A stretch of 64,000 nt of DNA from Gordionus sp. m RMFG-2023 (Eukaryota; Nematomorpha; Gordioida; Chordodea; Parachordodidae): NCBI RefSeq assembly GCF_954871325.1, contig NC_088775.1, positions 91,332,805-91,396,804 on the forward strand. Direction: 5' to 3'. Each line of letters starts with the position of its first letter. Positions within the stretch are counted from its first letter, which is position 1. The notes below the pieces were generated by a model. The model did not search any database and was not told where the DNA came from. It saw nothing but the letters and a program-made list of their open reading frames with translations. The translations under genes and the position numbers were made by a program. Shown one piece after another: positions 25,237-37,390 of this stretch.

Positions 25237-25439
25237 TAATAAATTTTTTTACCAATTACGGTTTATTTTTTGAACTCTGGTCATGAAAATTTATTATTTT
25301 ATTCCTTTTTGATATAGATGCATATAATATTTTACCTCAAAATTTATTTCAAAGGTCGAAATAATATAAAATTTCTCTATTTTTTATTCACTTTTCTTAA
25401 TCAATATTTCATTTGTGATTTCTGCAGATAAGAAAAATA

Positions 25440-28290
25440 AGAACAAGAGAAAAAAGTCAGCCTCAGTAACAAAAAATTATTTTATGTCATATTATAATTT
25501 TATAGGCATTTATTATGTATATGTCTTAAAGTATTTATGGGAAATATAAAATAAGCAAGCTATCAAATATCAATCATGATATATTACATTAGAAGGATCT
25601 TCCATTGAAGATTTTATATTTCCATAAAAAATATTTTAATATAAAAATAGTTTAAATTTTTTTAGTATGTGCTATTTTCCTATAACAAAAGGCTCTTCTT
25701 AACACTTACTTTTATTTTTATATAATAAAATAATTATCGTATTTGAAATTCTAATTATTATATCATCATTTTGAAAAATTGAATTTTTATAGCCTAGGTA
25801 GATATTAAAATTTTATAAATTAAATAAAAAGTAGTAAATAAGCTTTAAAAAATAAGTTAACTCCAATAAAGTGTAATAAAATTTTTAGAAAATAAAATAT
25901 TAAATATGTTATTTATTCTATAATTAGTGAAAGATAAAAAATTTTTTGACATGTTGTTTTTGTATTATAATATAAATTTGAATATGAATTATACGAAGCT
26001 AGACTAATTAATTGTTAACATTTTTTTGAAAATTTAAATTTGGCTAAATGATAAGAAACGAAAAAATCAATTTTTTTATAAAGACCTGGATGAATAGTTT
26101 TATGTAGATGCTATAAATTAAATTTTAAAATGGTAAATAAAATTCTATGAAATTTGAATATTAAATATAACACCACCCATTGATCATAAGGCACCAGCAA
26201 TTGAGTTAGTCTTAAGAAAAGCAAAGGTTAAGTTAAATACTAAACATTCCTGGTTAAATGATTAAAATTTTGAAAATATAAATGTAATTTTAAATAATTA
26301 AAATAGAATATTTTATTTGTAAATATATTATAAAAATTATATATATTAATAACTATATTTTTAAATCATGCTATTCTACTTAATAAATTTTTATACATAA
26401 TATGTAGAGAAATTTTTTTTTGAAAAATGTAACAAAAATAATTAGAAAACTAGGTTAATTTTTTAAACATTAATGTAAATTAACTTTTTCATTTTCAAGC
26501 AAATATAAAAAACGAAATCTAATTTGAATATCGGTTTTAGTTTTTCCGTCTACCCCTTTCTTTCACAACCAACAAATATATGAGTTCAGGCAAATCGAGC
26601 TTGGCCATGAATTGCTGACAATCATAACCCTCTGAAAAATAAAAAGTAGAGCTGTTGTTCTCCTAAAACGGGGGAGGGAGGTTGGTTCAAAGTGGCCTAT
26701 GCTAAAAAATTATTAAGTTTGATTTTGATCATATAATATTATGAGTATAACCTGACATTTTTTGAAATGCATTATAACTGAAAATTAAGTTTATAATATT
26801 TATTTCTCATATTATCAATAAGAAAATGGAGATCTATATTATCATTCTCTCTTTATATTTGTAAACAGATGGGGGGGGGGGACTAAAAATTGCAAATATT
26901 TCAATTAGGACCAAAAACGTTTGCAATAGGTGGGCTCATAGTTTAGAATTTTTGTTAATATGAATATAATGGTAATCTATGATTATTTCCTTTAGAAAAA
27001 TTATTACACCAAATATTAAATTTGCAATATATTATGATAATAGTTGAAAGTTTGATTAAATATCATTCAGTTTATTTAATTTTTGGAATATTGTTTTAAT
27101 ATACTAGAGTAATTTTGTATTTTTGAAACTTATTAATACGCTTTGGTGTATCTTGAATCTAATGAAAAAGGCTAAAATTTTGCTACTATTGAATGATTAT
27201 CACTTTATATGTTTGTGGATTCGATTCCAAATATTGCCTTCAATGCAAAATTCACGAGAATAATATATCAAAATATTTGCTGCCTCCGCTTCATATAATT
27301 TAGGAAATAGATTAGCTTAGACGATTTTTTTGTAAATTTTTGATATATGGAATCCATAGAGGTATTTCCTAGCCTCATTATAAAAAATAAAGGAAAAACA
27401 TTTTAGAATATTTTTATCGGAAAATAATTTTAAAACATCTTTGATATAAATTACAAATTTTATAATTAATGTAAGGTTTAACTAATAGCTCATGTTAAAC
27501 TAGTAGGTAAAGAAAGGTTTTATGCAGATAAAGTAGACTGAGTAAGCCAGGCATAGCTTTGAAAGTCATCTTATACTTATTTCTATTTTATATATTGTAA
27601 ACATAAATTATTCTATTTATTATTAAAAGAAAAAATAGATGAGAAAAAATCTGTGAAACAAAAAAATTATTCTTTTAAAGTTTATAAGGGTATTGGGTAT
27701 ATTTGCTAAAATTGTGATTCATTAATATTTACATTCTTTCAAATCTATGCTATTAATTTTTCGGGATAACCATTATAACATTTTTATTCAAGATTATGTT
27801 TAATTTACTTAGAATTGTGATTTATAAATATTTACATTATTTTTTTTCCAATTTATAATAAAACTTTGGGTTCAGCATCACAAACGAATATTTATCATGT
27901 GAAATACTTTTTAAAAGCTTTTTTAATAAAGGTAAGCCAATTGTGTTTTAGGTCTTGTATTTATATTTTACCAAAAATATTTTATAAAATAAGAGTAATT
28001 GATTTTATTCAAATTATAGGTAAATTCATAGCAAATTTGGATATATACTATAATTATGGCAAAAAATTAAAAATACAGCAATCATTATAAGTGTATCATA
28101 TATGGATTTAAAATTTATCTCCTTTATTTTAGAAGGTAGCTAATGCTTAAAATTAGAAAATATAGGTTAGAGTTAATATATATATATATAAATAGTTGAG
28201 TAAGTTTTGGCAATAGTTATCCAAATAAAAAATCCGACTTGTTTACAACATTAAGTACTGTTTATTATCCCTAATTTCTCATTAATATAA
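25440..28290. other. AT-rich region with one weak exon candidate
   Basis: Mostly featureless. A minus-strand segment at 26631-26537 follows a good acceptor (TTTATTTTTCAG) and reads GYDCQQFMAKLDLPEL, then KERGRRKN and a stop; it might be a terminal exon but nothing upstream supports it. A poly-G run sits near 26872-26881. A 74-codon frame at 27866-28090 lacks an ATG and looks like chance. Confidence 0.4.
26537..26631 (-). CDS. Possible terminal exon, unrecognised
   Basis: About 30 codons on the minus strand, preceded by a pyrimidine-rich acceptor and ending in a basic tail (KERGRRKN) and a stop. Base composition is less AT-rich than its surroundings. No partner exon was found within several hundred bases, so this could be chance or a leftover of a transposon gene. 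Confidence 0.2.
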
Positions 28291-28295
28291 AAAAA

Positions 28296-28784
28296 TTTAC
28301 GTGACCTATGTTTTGCATAATAAAAATTTTAAGTGATAAAAAAAATTTGATAAGCAACCAACCCAGTATTAAAAACCTTTATTACGAAACAAATTTTATC
28401 GAAATCATTATCACGAAATTTCATTTATCGCTAAGAAATTGAGCAAAGGTAATATTGCTACACCAATTTCGAGATAATCTTACCCCGAAATATTCAGTGA
28501 AGACAATATCGCGAACCTTTTACAGCGAATTTATTTTTGCAAAACTCAGCGAACACTCTCGAGCAAATAGATTTTAGCGAAACTTTCATCTTAAACCAAT
28601 TTTAGCAAAACTTTAATGGCGAACCCATTGTAAGGAGATTTTTTATAGCGAATGTAGCCAGACAATGAATATATTGCGATGCATTAATTAAATGAAAAAC
28701 AATATATTGAATAATAATTTACCAAGATAAATTCTTAAATTATAAGTTTTAAGGATATTTCGTTACTTATTGTCTATTAAATTA
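28296..28784 (+). repeat. GCGAA-rich dispersed repeat, copy 1 (second copy at 51668)
   Basis: About 490 bp that match 51668-52153 at roughly 90% or better by eye. The interior carries around a dozen short motifs of the form (A/C)GCGAA or close variants (CACGAAAT, CCCGAAAT, CGCGAACC, AGCGAATT, AGCGAACA, AGCGAAAC, GGCGAACC) spaced about 20-40 bp apart. It ends at TGTCTATTAAATTAGCA; beyond that the two copies differ, and here the Gypsy fossil begins. Confidence 0.7.
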
Positions 28785-29640
28785 GCAAGAGTTAACAGGG
28801 CTGTAATTCCTTGTAAATTAAGTAGTAAAATTATGGATTTATTACATGCAGGACATCAAGGTCGAGACAAGATAAAATCTTGGGCACGAGAAGATGTATG
28901 GTGGCCTGGTATAGGCAATGATATTAAAAGGATTACAAGGAAATGCGTTCATTGTAATACCTGTTCACCTATGCCCTGTAAGGAGGGAAGTCAAACTGGC
29001 CCCGATCAAAGAAACCGTGGAATGAGAGCTCCTCCCCATTTTTTTAATCTTAATAAAAAGTCATACTTTTTAATGGTAGTTTTGTATTCAAAATGGATAG
29101 AATAGAGGTTTATGGTTATACCACTAAAATAGTTATTAAGAAAATACGGGAATTATGCCCAATTCGGTTTGCCTGACACAATAGTGTCTGATGGGAGTCA
29201 TGCCTTCATAAGTGATGAGAAAAATTTATATACTAAGTCACAAACCCAGCATATTCTTGCGCCGCTGTATTATCCCAGCTCGGACAAGCTGAGAGGATGT
29301 TAGCAATTAGTTAAAGGTAGGATTAGAAAAGCTGGTAATCATAAGGTTAAGGCGTTTATATCTCAATTATATTACCTTAATTCTCGCAATCGAGAGGGGG
29401 TTATTGGAGTTATTTTTAGGTAGACGAACAAGGGGTCCTTTAGATATATTGAAACCAACATTACTGCCTCACTGGGAGAAAAAGCCGGGACCAGATTTTC
29501 TGTAGGACAGAATTTTTGGGCCAGGTTGTTTGATAATAATAAAAGGAAATGGGAGAAGGGAATAATCATACAGAATATGGGATCAAAATTCTCTTGTGGT
29601 GAGGCATAAAAATAACCTCAAGATTCGGATTTAAAAAAAA
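28770..29640 (+). mobile_element. Ty3/Gypsy-type retrotransposon fossil, integrase region
   Basis: The frame 28770-29105 carries the integrase zinc-binding region: LLHAGHQGRDKIKSWAR, VWWPGIGNDI, and the C-x2-C part CVHCNTC. Downstream pieces correspond to the integrase core and its C-terminal part in the usual order. It is an old, broken copy with several interruptions. No reverse transcriptase, gag or long terminal repeats were found next to it. The GCGAA-rich repeat abuts its 5' side, so one may have inserted next to the other. Confidence 0.75.
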
Positions 29641-29740
29641 TATTAGAGGGTATTTTTAAACACATTTATATAATTAATTGTTAATGATTTGATAATCAAT
29701 GTGAATATATTGAGGTAACAAATATAATATATTTGATATA

Positions 29741-30115
29741 TTGATCGCGAAAAGTAACGATCATATATATAATCATGATCTTAAAACTGTTATTTTAGGC
29801 CTGTATGGGTTACCAGTGATGTATGAATTTTTATATTCAAAACTGACTGTTATTAGCGCATTATTTTTATTAATACTTATTCTTTCAATTTTACTACACA
29901 AAGGATTTCGTTTTTTGGTAACAATAATACCATTTTTTTCCATATTATTTGGAAAATTTTATGCAAAATTAGACAATGGTAAGATTGCATTTGTCAAAAA
30001 ATTATTTCTCGATCAATGGAAAATAATTAAAAATGTATATTTAGGTTTAGTGATCATGATACATTTGAACATGGCAATATATTTCAGTTTAATTCACCAA
30101 AGAGGCACTTGGTAA
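29741..30115 (+). CDS. Unrecognised frame with predicted membrane segments
   Basis: A 124-codon frame, unusually long for DNA this AT-rich (a stop is expected about every ten codons). Residues about 35-75 form two hydrophobic stretches (LTVISALFLLILILSILL and LVTIIPFFSILF), followed by a charged part (KLDNGKIAFVKKLFLDQWK) and another hydrophobic segment. The listed first codon is ATT-like rather than ATG; the first ATG is at codon 28 (VMYEF). It could be an exon of a membrane protein or a leftover of the retroelement just upstream. No family recognised. Confidence 0.3.
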   Translation: MIAKSNDHIYNHDLKTVILGLYGLPVMYEFLYSKLTVISALFLLILILSILLHKGFRFLVTIIPFFSILFGKFYAKLDNGKIAFVKKLFLDQWKIIKNVYLGLVIMIHLNMAIYFSLIHQRGTW

Positions 30116-30172
30116 TTAATATATAATTTCTGTATTTCAGTTTGATTCACCAAAGAAGCACTTGGTAATTTT
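30081..30172 (+). repeat. 53-bp tandem duplication
   Basis: ATTTCAGTTTAATTCACC at 30081 recurs as ATTTCAGTTTGATTCACC at 30134, each followed by AAAGA(G/A)GCACTTGGTAATT. The repeat includes the last codons of the frame above and starts with an acceptor-like TTTCAG. Confidence 0.75.
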
Positions 30173-30179
30173 AATTTAA

Positions 30180-30915
30180 TTTTTATAATGTTGATAAGAT
30201 CTAACATGTGAAAATAAAACTTATTAAGAAATATCAGTGATCATAGATGATAACAAAGTTTTGATAAGGGTAATATATGGGAAAAAAAGTCTTATTTATC
30301 TTAAACAATAAAGACTATTTTAATTTAAGAATTAAAATGTTATCAGTTTAATGAACACATTTATTTTACTAGAATCATTTAAATAATACCACGTGTCATG
30401 GTATTAGAAGGTTTTAAAAAAAAAAGTAACTAATCACCATGAAGATAATATAAGAGATTATTATTAGATGATCAACGTTTTACCAGCTAAATCAAGCCAA
30501 CGATAACTTGATGACTATCGTTATTCAAATCAAGCCCACAATCATGGGATTATTATCGGTACAACTAGTGATCGAGCTCAAGATTATATAAATAGAATAA
30601 ATGTAGACAACTGGATATCAGATATTTATCCCTATGAATATGATATGAAAAAAAAATCCTTTTACTATTCAAAACAATTTGTAATATCTTCTTTATAATA
30701 TTTTTTAAATATATAGTAAATATTATATTTAATTGTGAGGAATGTAATTGTTGGTAAATCGCCTCAAAAATTGCGTTTTGCAGACAGATCAAGAATAAAA
30801 ACGGTCAATCGTTCCGTTTATTTAATGAGCAGCTTTATAAAGACCCACCCAATATTTGACGTTAAACGATATAATTTTACAAAAGATAAGAGATAAATTG
30901 AAACGGGGGAAAAAA
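30180..30915. other. AT-rich spacer
   Basis: No supported gene. A 75-codon minus-strand frame at 30565-30792 is hydrophobic and low in complexity, and I regard it as chance. Confidence 0.4.
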
Positions 30916-30918
30916 ATA

Positions 30919-31400
30919 ATTAAAATTTAATTCTATTAAAATGACCTGACAAATAAAAATGTTTATAAAATTTTTCTAGATAAACATTTTATTTTGCGTT
31001 TGTGTAAATTTTTTTTATTTGCATTTATTATTAACAATTTTCTTAGAAACTCAAGAAAAAATTTGATAAAATAATTTTTTTATATAGATAAATTGGAGTT
31101 AAAGGCAATAATATTATATTATATTATATAATATTATATTAGTCATCAAAAAAAATTATTAAAATTTAATTTTATTAAAATGACGTGCCAAATAATAATG
31201 TTTATAAAATTTTTTTAGATAAACATTTTATTTTGAGAAATTTCTCTTGTGTAAATATTTTTTTTATTTCCATTTATTATTAACAATTTTCTTAGAAACT
31301 CAAGCAAAAAATTTGATAAAAAAATTTTTTTTATATAGATAAATTGGAGATAAAAGCAATAATATTATACAATATTATATTAGTCATCAAAAAAATTTTA
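30919..31400 (+). repeat. 239-bp tandem duplication
   Basis: Unit 1 begins at 30919 and unit 2 at 31158, both starting ATTAAAATTTAATT and sharing TAGATAAACATTTTATTTTG, TTATTAACAATTTTCTTAGA, TATATAGATAAATTGGAG and TTAGTCATCAAAAAAA in order. Small insertions distinguish the two copies. Confidence 0.8.
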
Positions 31401-32770
31401 ATAATTTTTGTTAAAATTTTTTAAGAAAAAATATCATTATAATTATTTACTAATTATAGAGTTTAGGTGAAACAAAATATTCAAAATTCAATCTCTAAAA
31501 ATGATAAAACTGCTATTGATTCTCTCCATAATGGTTTTGACCATATTCCAATTCAATAGTAAATAAATATTTTTTTTTATGTCATTAATAATTTATAGCA
31601 TATTTTTATTATTCTTTTAAAATTATATAAACTTTAAAAGCTTTTAAATATTTAATATAAATTAGGGGCATTCAATTTTTTTTATAATTATCAGACTCGC
31701 AGACCAGCCTGAACTGAACTTAGAAACAGCGGATATATACTGCCTGGCTAGAGTCGTTTAATAGTAATATTATTTTAAAAAAATCAGTAAAATAATTTTA
31801 ACCCGATGAGACATTATTAAATTTTAAATTATATCAATAATCATACCGAGGTTTCATTTAATCAACCCTCTTCCAAAACCAAACGGATGCAAAAATTGTC
31901 TCAAATAAAAAATATATTTTAAAATCTAAATCAAACAGAGACATAATAATAAATATTAAAAATCTAAATCAGGTATAATATTAAAATGACTTGGGGTATA
32001 CAAAAATAATAAATAGTTTTTTTTATATAAAATTAAAGTTAGGTGTAAAAATAGAAGAAAAATAATTTTATTTAGACAGACATACTCTATTGTGGAATTT
32101 TATGATAAAATTATAAATTAGTTTAATCACAAATTAATTTAAATTAATTTGTTATCTATTTTTCACTTTAACGTAGTAGCATATAGATTTAATAGAAAAT
32201 TTAATTAGAATCTTAAATCGCACAGAGCTAGTTATTATCTATATAATATTTTTTATTTATTAATACGTAATCTTTACTCCAATAATAGCTCTAACTTTTC
32301 TACCTATGGATTTTGTTTTATAAAATTATTTATAAATTTTTAGACCGTATATATTAATATTAATACTTAACATTATTTAATATTTAATATAATAAAAATT
32401 TATTATTATTTGATCCTTCCTAAATGCTTAAAATATCTGGATAAAAATATATATTTTCTAGATCTATAATAATATTTAAATAATATTAAATTAATAATTA
32501 ATATAAGTACAAATTCTGGGATCAATCAATTGTAATTTTAAATAATAACAACCATCATAAAATAAACATTAGTAATAAAATTAATATATATTTATATGTT
32601 AAACAATGATGACTGTAATTATTGAGGAAAGTTTTGATTAAGATAATTTTTTAAAAACTAAATACAACATTAACAGTCCGAAAGAAGTCCTAAAATAGCA
32701 TTTTTATTAGGTCATAAAATAAATATGAATTAAACTTCCACCCTGGAAATTTTAAATCATATATATGTCG
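31400..32770. other. AT-rich region
   Basis: No gene. At 31690-31870 a segment with AGAGTCGTTTAATAGTAATA and TTAAATTTTAAATTATATCA resembles 59745-59860 and is probably a shared short repeat. Confidence 0.4.
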
Positions 32771-32772
32771 TA

Positions 32773-33114
32773 TGGGGATTCAGAATCTCTGGTTTTTAAA
32801 TCCTTTACCAAGGGCGATTTAAAAAATTTTAAAATCCGATTTAACCGGAAATGGATTCTGGCATGTTTAGAGTATTTACCCTACAAATTTCAGCCAATTT
32901 TGCCATGAACCTTAGAACTACTTCAAATTTATATTAATTTTTATATGGATTTTTCATATAAATTTAAAAAAAATACTTAAATATCTATGACAGAAATTTT
33001 TATTGTAAATACTCGATACATTCTAGAATACATTTCGGTTAAATTGGATTTTAGAATTTTTTAAATGGCCCTCGGTAAAGGATTTAATCAAGAGGTTCCG
33101 AATATCCCCATGGA
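32773..33114. mobile_element. Small inverted-repeat (MITE-like) element
   Basis: Arms of about 105 bp at 32773-32880 and 33006-33114 are imperfect inverse copies; landmarks are GGGGATTCAGAATC, TTTAAATCCTTTACC, TTTAACCGGAAATG and GAGTATTTAC. The centre repeats ATATGGATTTTTCATATAAA-type sequence. A relative with the same CCGGAAATG core is at 59387-59610. Target duplication not resolved. Confidence 0.6.
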
Positions 33115-35180
33115 TTCCTAATCTCCATATAACATTTTATTTACTAAGTAGTCGGAAAATAAATTATTATATCATATTTGCCCTGTTCAAAAGTTAAATT
33201 TATTTAAAACAGAGGCTTAAATCTTCCTAGTTATTTTTATATGAGGTTTTTGTACAACACTAATCATAATCATATTATATTTTTTTAATATTTATACAAT
33301 AATATTTATATAATATTTCAATTTGGATAAAAACATAATAGAAATTATCTTGGATACAATATAATATTTAAATATGAATCTCTATTTATCGGATTGCTAG
33401 AATTTTAGCCCTAGTGGCAATTTCTTATATAATTATCAAATTATTGTTAATCTATTATTCTTGTTATATATTATATTGATCGTATTTTATATTTAATAAA
33501 AAAAATAGGTGCAACTACTCCAAGTAAATATTTAAAAAATCTTAATTATAACAACTACAATATTATTATTATTATTATATATAAAATAAATATGATTTAT
33601 ATTTTCTTTAAATATCTGAATTCATTCTTAATGGATAAATATGTAAAGGTTTATCTTAATAGCCACCTTATATTTTTATTCTATGCGAATTCATATTTAA
33701 TACAGATTAAATAATTTTGTTTAGAAGGCAGTGTAGTGCTAGATCTGCTTAAATATAAAATTGTTGTTTAGATTAATAATTTTTTAATCTAAAATTTTGC
33801 TTTTACTTTAAATTTTTTGTCTTGCTCAATTTAATTTTGCTTTGGTTCCCTCTCAAACTTGAATGTCACCCAGAAATCTCAAATTTAAACACAATCAATG
33901 AGAAATTATAATTTATTACACCAAAAATTTTTCGAAACTAAAATTTTATTAAAAACCTTATTTTAGTTTTTTTGATTTAATAAACCTAATACCTAAAAAT
34001 AACCTAATCATGGAATAAATAAAGAATATTATAAATATTCGAGCCAAAAGAGATTAATAAATTTTAATTTTAAAAAATATTTAATTTTGATAAAATAATT
34101 AGCTTAAAATTAAATATCTCTAAATATTTTTTAAAAAAAAACTAATCATAATCTACTCTTAATATATAGTAGTGACATAGAGAATAAATAGAAATTTTAT
34201 TTTCTAAAATTTTCTAAAATAAATAAATGATGCGACAAAAGTCAAATAAAAATTTGAAAAATAAAATAAAATACTGAGTTAAAAATGTATATGATCTATC
34301 AAGCTAATGTGAAACATAAATTTTACAAATTTGGATATCGAAATATATTCAAAACAATATTAACTGATGTTAAAAATATGATTTTTTTTTAATTATATAT
34401 AAAAAATTTTGAATATATAGTAATGATATGATTAAATATATAAATTTATATCTCAAGGCGAAATTAATTTATATTAAGATTTATAATATTAACGAATATA
34501 TAGATGTATATATTATATCTTTACCGTAAACCAAATTTAAAAAATTATATTAGACAGAGATATGATAAAAATAAAAAGACCTAAATTTGCGTGTTGCATC
34601 AAAGCAAAGACTCGTACTTAGTTCATTTACAATCTTATAATTGGTTTAGAATGCTGTAGTGTTAACTAACTTGGTTTGCTACAGACTTGTATAGAATAAA
34701 ACTTAATTGAGATTTTTTAAATATGTTATTTAATGCAATAAAAGAATCGCCCTTATTTGAAAGATAATAATTTTAATTAATTATTTATTTGAGATACAAA
34801 GCAGCATAATAATCTCTCAATCTTATATGGTAATTATTGAAAGATAATTTTTTACTTATTTTAAAATATTTTATTTAGATACCAGTCCAACGAATATGAG
34901 TAAATTAAATATTAAATAATAAGTGACATTTTATTTTATCAGTCTAATTTATGTTTAAAAATACCGTAAATAAGATTTAATTTATATATTTAATATAGCG
35001 ATTAAAATACCTTATTAGTTTTATTATATTGCTCGATTTGAGCCGATTTTTAAAAAACCACAAAAGGCCTAGAGATTTTTCAAATGGATGCCTAAACCAC
35101 CTAAGTATTGAGTTAGCCGTTTTATAAAAACCGTGTCAAAACGAGCCATAATACTACCAAATATTATACATTTTGATTTT
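33115..35180. other. AT-rich region upstream of the split gene
   Basis: Nothing coding was recognised. If the gene beginning near 35.2 kb has more 5' exons or a promoter here, I cannot identify them. The segment ATAAAAACCGTGTCAAAACG at 35125 resembles a motif at 16132-16160. Confidence 0.35.
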
Positions 35181-35222
35181 AAAACAAATTTATACATAGT
35201 CTAATTCTAAAAAAAAACATAG

Positions 35223-35656
35223 CATTCAAACCTAGTAAGACGTGCTGTAAAATGGAAAAATATTCCAAGCATGGTTTTAGAAATATAAAATCTGATCTAG
35301 TAGAAAATAATAGAAATGGCATATATAATGTAACGTTAAAATTCTCAACTCCCAAATCGTCGTACTTTAAAATGGATAGTTTCATCTTTAGAGTGCAAAT
35401 ATTAGAGGATGGAAAAAATCTTAGCCAAGTTATTCAAGATGGGTCGGTCCAATACAAAAATGGAAAGGTTTTTACTTCATATTTTTTTTATAGAATTTAT
35501 ATCTAAGAATCTCTCATAAAACGATAATTATTTATTTTTTTCTCTTTCAGATAAAATAGGAAAACTACCAATTTACAATGACAAATTTAAATCAAAGCTT
35601 GGAATACTTCATAGATATTTTAATGCACTTCCAGAATGTTTTAATTTATCAGTCTT
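35223..35656 (+). CDS. Split host gene of unknown family, first recognised exons
   Basis: Exon A (about 35223-35467, start uncertain) follows an ACATAG acceptor and reads FKPSKTCCKMEKYSKHGF, GIYNVTLKFSTPKSSY and FIFRVQILEDGKNLSQ, ending before GTTTTTAC. Exon 2 begins at 35551 after a strong acceptor (TTTTTTCTCTTTCAG) and reads KIGKLPIYNDKFKSKLG, then HRYFNALPE. Exon A ends in phase 0 but exon 2 is open only in phase 1, so a base is missing or added, a different donor is used, or the copy is damaged. Beta-strand-rich content and the GIYNVTLKFST pattern resemble the GIWVYTLLIKST segment of the exon at 44680, suggesting repeated FN3- or Ig-like domains. Probably the 5' part of the gene continued at 44680 and 48412. 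Confidence 0.4.
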
Positions 35657-36147
35657 CATCTAAACACACATTGAAATGTAATATTATTATACATTCATTT
35701 GTCTAAATATTAAATTTAAAGGAAAAAGAATAGTTTTTAGGGTACATTAGTTTGTATAATTATTTTAATCATTAAAAAAATTTCCCATTTAATTATAATA
35801 ACTCTATGACTTATTAGGAGAAATTTTAAAAATAGAGGCAATAGTTATTCTTTTAAAAATTTCAGAGATACATTTTAACAATTATATTGAATTTCAAATC
35901 ATATAATTCAAATAAAAAAATTATTATTATGTAAATTTTATTTTATTCAATTTATAGATCGGTCTCCAAGACGTCTTTTAATTGGTAGGCAATTTAATTT
36001 ATTCAAAAATATATTTATTTTATACTTAATAAATCATATTTTTTTCAAATTGCCAAAGCACTATATAATTAATTGAATATTTGAATATAGATAATACATT
36101 CATTCGCTTTCTCATAAAATTAAATTACGAGCAAAAAACCAGTCAAG

Positions 36148-36269
36148 AATGATGGGGAATCAGAATTTTATCCTACGGTTAAATCTGAATACCCTTTTAT
36201 TTGATGATAAATAAATCAGCCTAAATCAGAAAAATATAGGGAAAGAAAAAAAAATGATTCCCAATCATT
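36148..36269. mobile_element. 122-bp inverted-repeat element
   Basis: AATGATGGGGAATCAGAATT at the left pairs with the inverse of AAAATGATTCCCAATCATT at the right. The left end recurs at 63728 in another repeat (TGATGGGGAATCAGAATTTT). It lies inside the presumed intron of the split gene. Confidence 0.45.
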
Positions 36270-36587
36270 AACATCAGAGCTCCCGTTTGTCAACTGCTTA
36301 TGCACCCCAAAGCGTGAAGATGGGAGATAAATTAGAGGGAAGTAAAGAAAAGAATAAAGGAATGAATAGAAGAGAATAGAAATAAGAACTAAAATATGAA
36401 ATATGAAAAAAATTTTTTTTTATAATTTAAGTTTTCAACTTAGGGTTTCAAGACACATGCATTTGTAGCCATATAAAAAGAGACAATAATGTAATAAAAT
36501 TTATAATATCAAAAGTTTTACCTGTTTTTAATTGTTTTTAAAATTATATCACCACGTTACCTCTTTTTATTTGATGATGAAGATGTT

Positions 36588-36790
36588 GTCTTTTCTTTCC
36601 CCAAAATATGTCGTAAATAATTTTTTAAGGGTAAAAAAATTGAAAGCATAAAATAGAATTTACTGTTATTGATTAAATAGTTGATAATTATTTTGACTTT
36701 TCTTTGCCGAAAGTATGTCTCTAAAATTTTATTTAAAGTATAAAATTGAAAGCATCGAATAGAATTTACTGTAGCGGATGATGAATGATA
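36588..36790. repeat. Diverged 107-bp tandem duplication
   Basis: GTCTTTTCTTTCC... at 36588 and GACTTTTCTTTGCC... at 36695 begin units sharing AATTGAAAGCAT and AATAGAATTTACTGT in the same positions. A 90-codon minus-strand frame across it reflects this repeat and is not taken as a gene. Confidence 0.6.
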
Positions 36791-37242
36791 AGAATTAAAT
36801 AGTGTATAAGATTTTGTTTGTTGATACAACCTAGTTTAATTTATATCAATTTACTGACCAAAAAATTGAATGAATAATAATTATAAAAATCAAAAATGGT
36901 CCATATAAGATTTTACTGTTCATAAAAATTAAAAAGCTTATAAGAATGAGGCTAGCCAGTTTAATTAATTTAAAGATAAAAAAATTAAAAAAGGATATAT
37001 GATATACTATTGAGGATGTAGAAGCAATAAAATACTGCTCTCAATTTTCTCTCTAAATTTAATTAAAAAGAATATAAATTACTACCTTGTTACTAAAATA
37101 AGACCAGATTAATTTACATTATTTAGATCCATCTTAAATTATAAAATAGAAATTATAATGGCGGTTATATTCTGCTAGGATATAACTTAGAATTTTATTA
37201 ATAATCTGGAAATATTTCGATAAAAAAAATACTGAATTTATA

Positions 37243-37390
37243 AGAGCGGCCAAACGCTAAACAGCTATAGCAAATAATGTCGTATTGAGTTGTGAGTTTG
37301 ATTCCACTTCATGGCTTGTTGCACTTTTTCATAAAACGCTATAATTTTCCTGTGGCACAGCTTTTATTATATAAAAGATATGATTTACGC
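37243..37390 (+). repeat. Possible tRNA-derived SINE
   Basis: AGAGCGGCCAAACGC resembles the A box of Leu/Ser-type tRNAs, and about 55 bp later GAGTTTGATTCCAC resembles the B box. The following body (GGCTTGTTGCACTTTTTCAT ... TTATATAAAAG) has a partial inverse counterpart near 16132-16160. The cloverleaf pairing is poor, so it is not a working tRNA. Family and exact ends unknown. Confidence 0.35.

Noticed and set aside
31100-31400. Possible CRISPR-like array from repeated ATATTATA units
   Set aside because: Simple AT repeats inside a 239-bp tandem duplication in a eukaryotic sequence; no regular spacers.
36557-36829. 90-codon minus-strand frame
   Set aside because: Spans a diverged 107-bp tandem duplication; repeated, low-information peptide.
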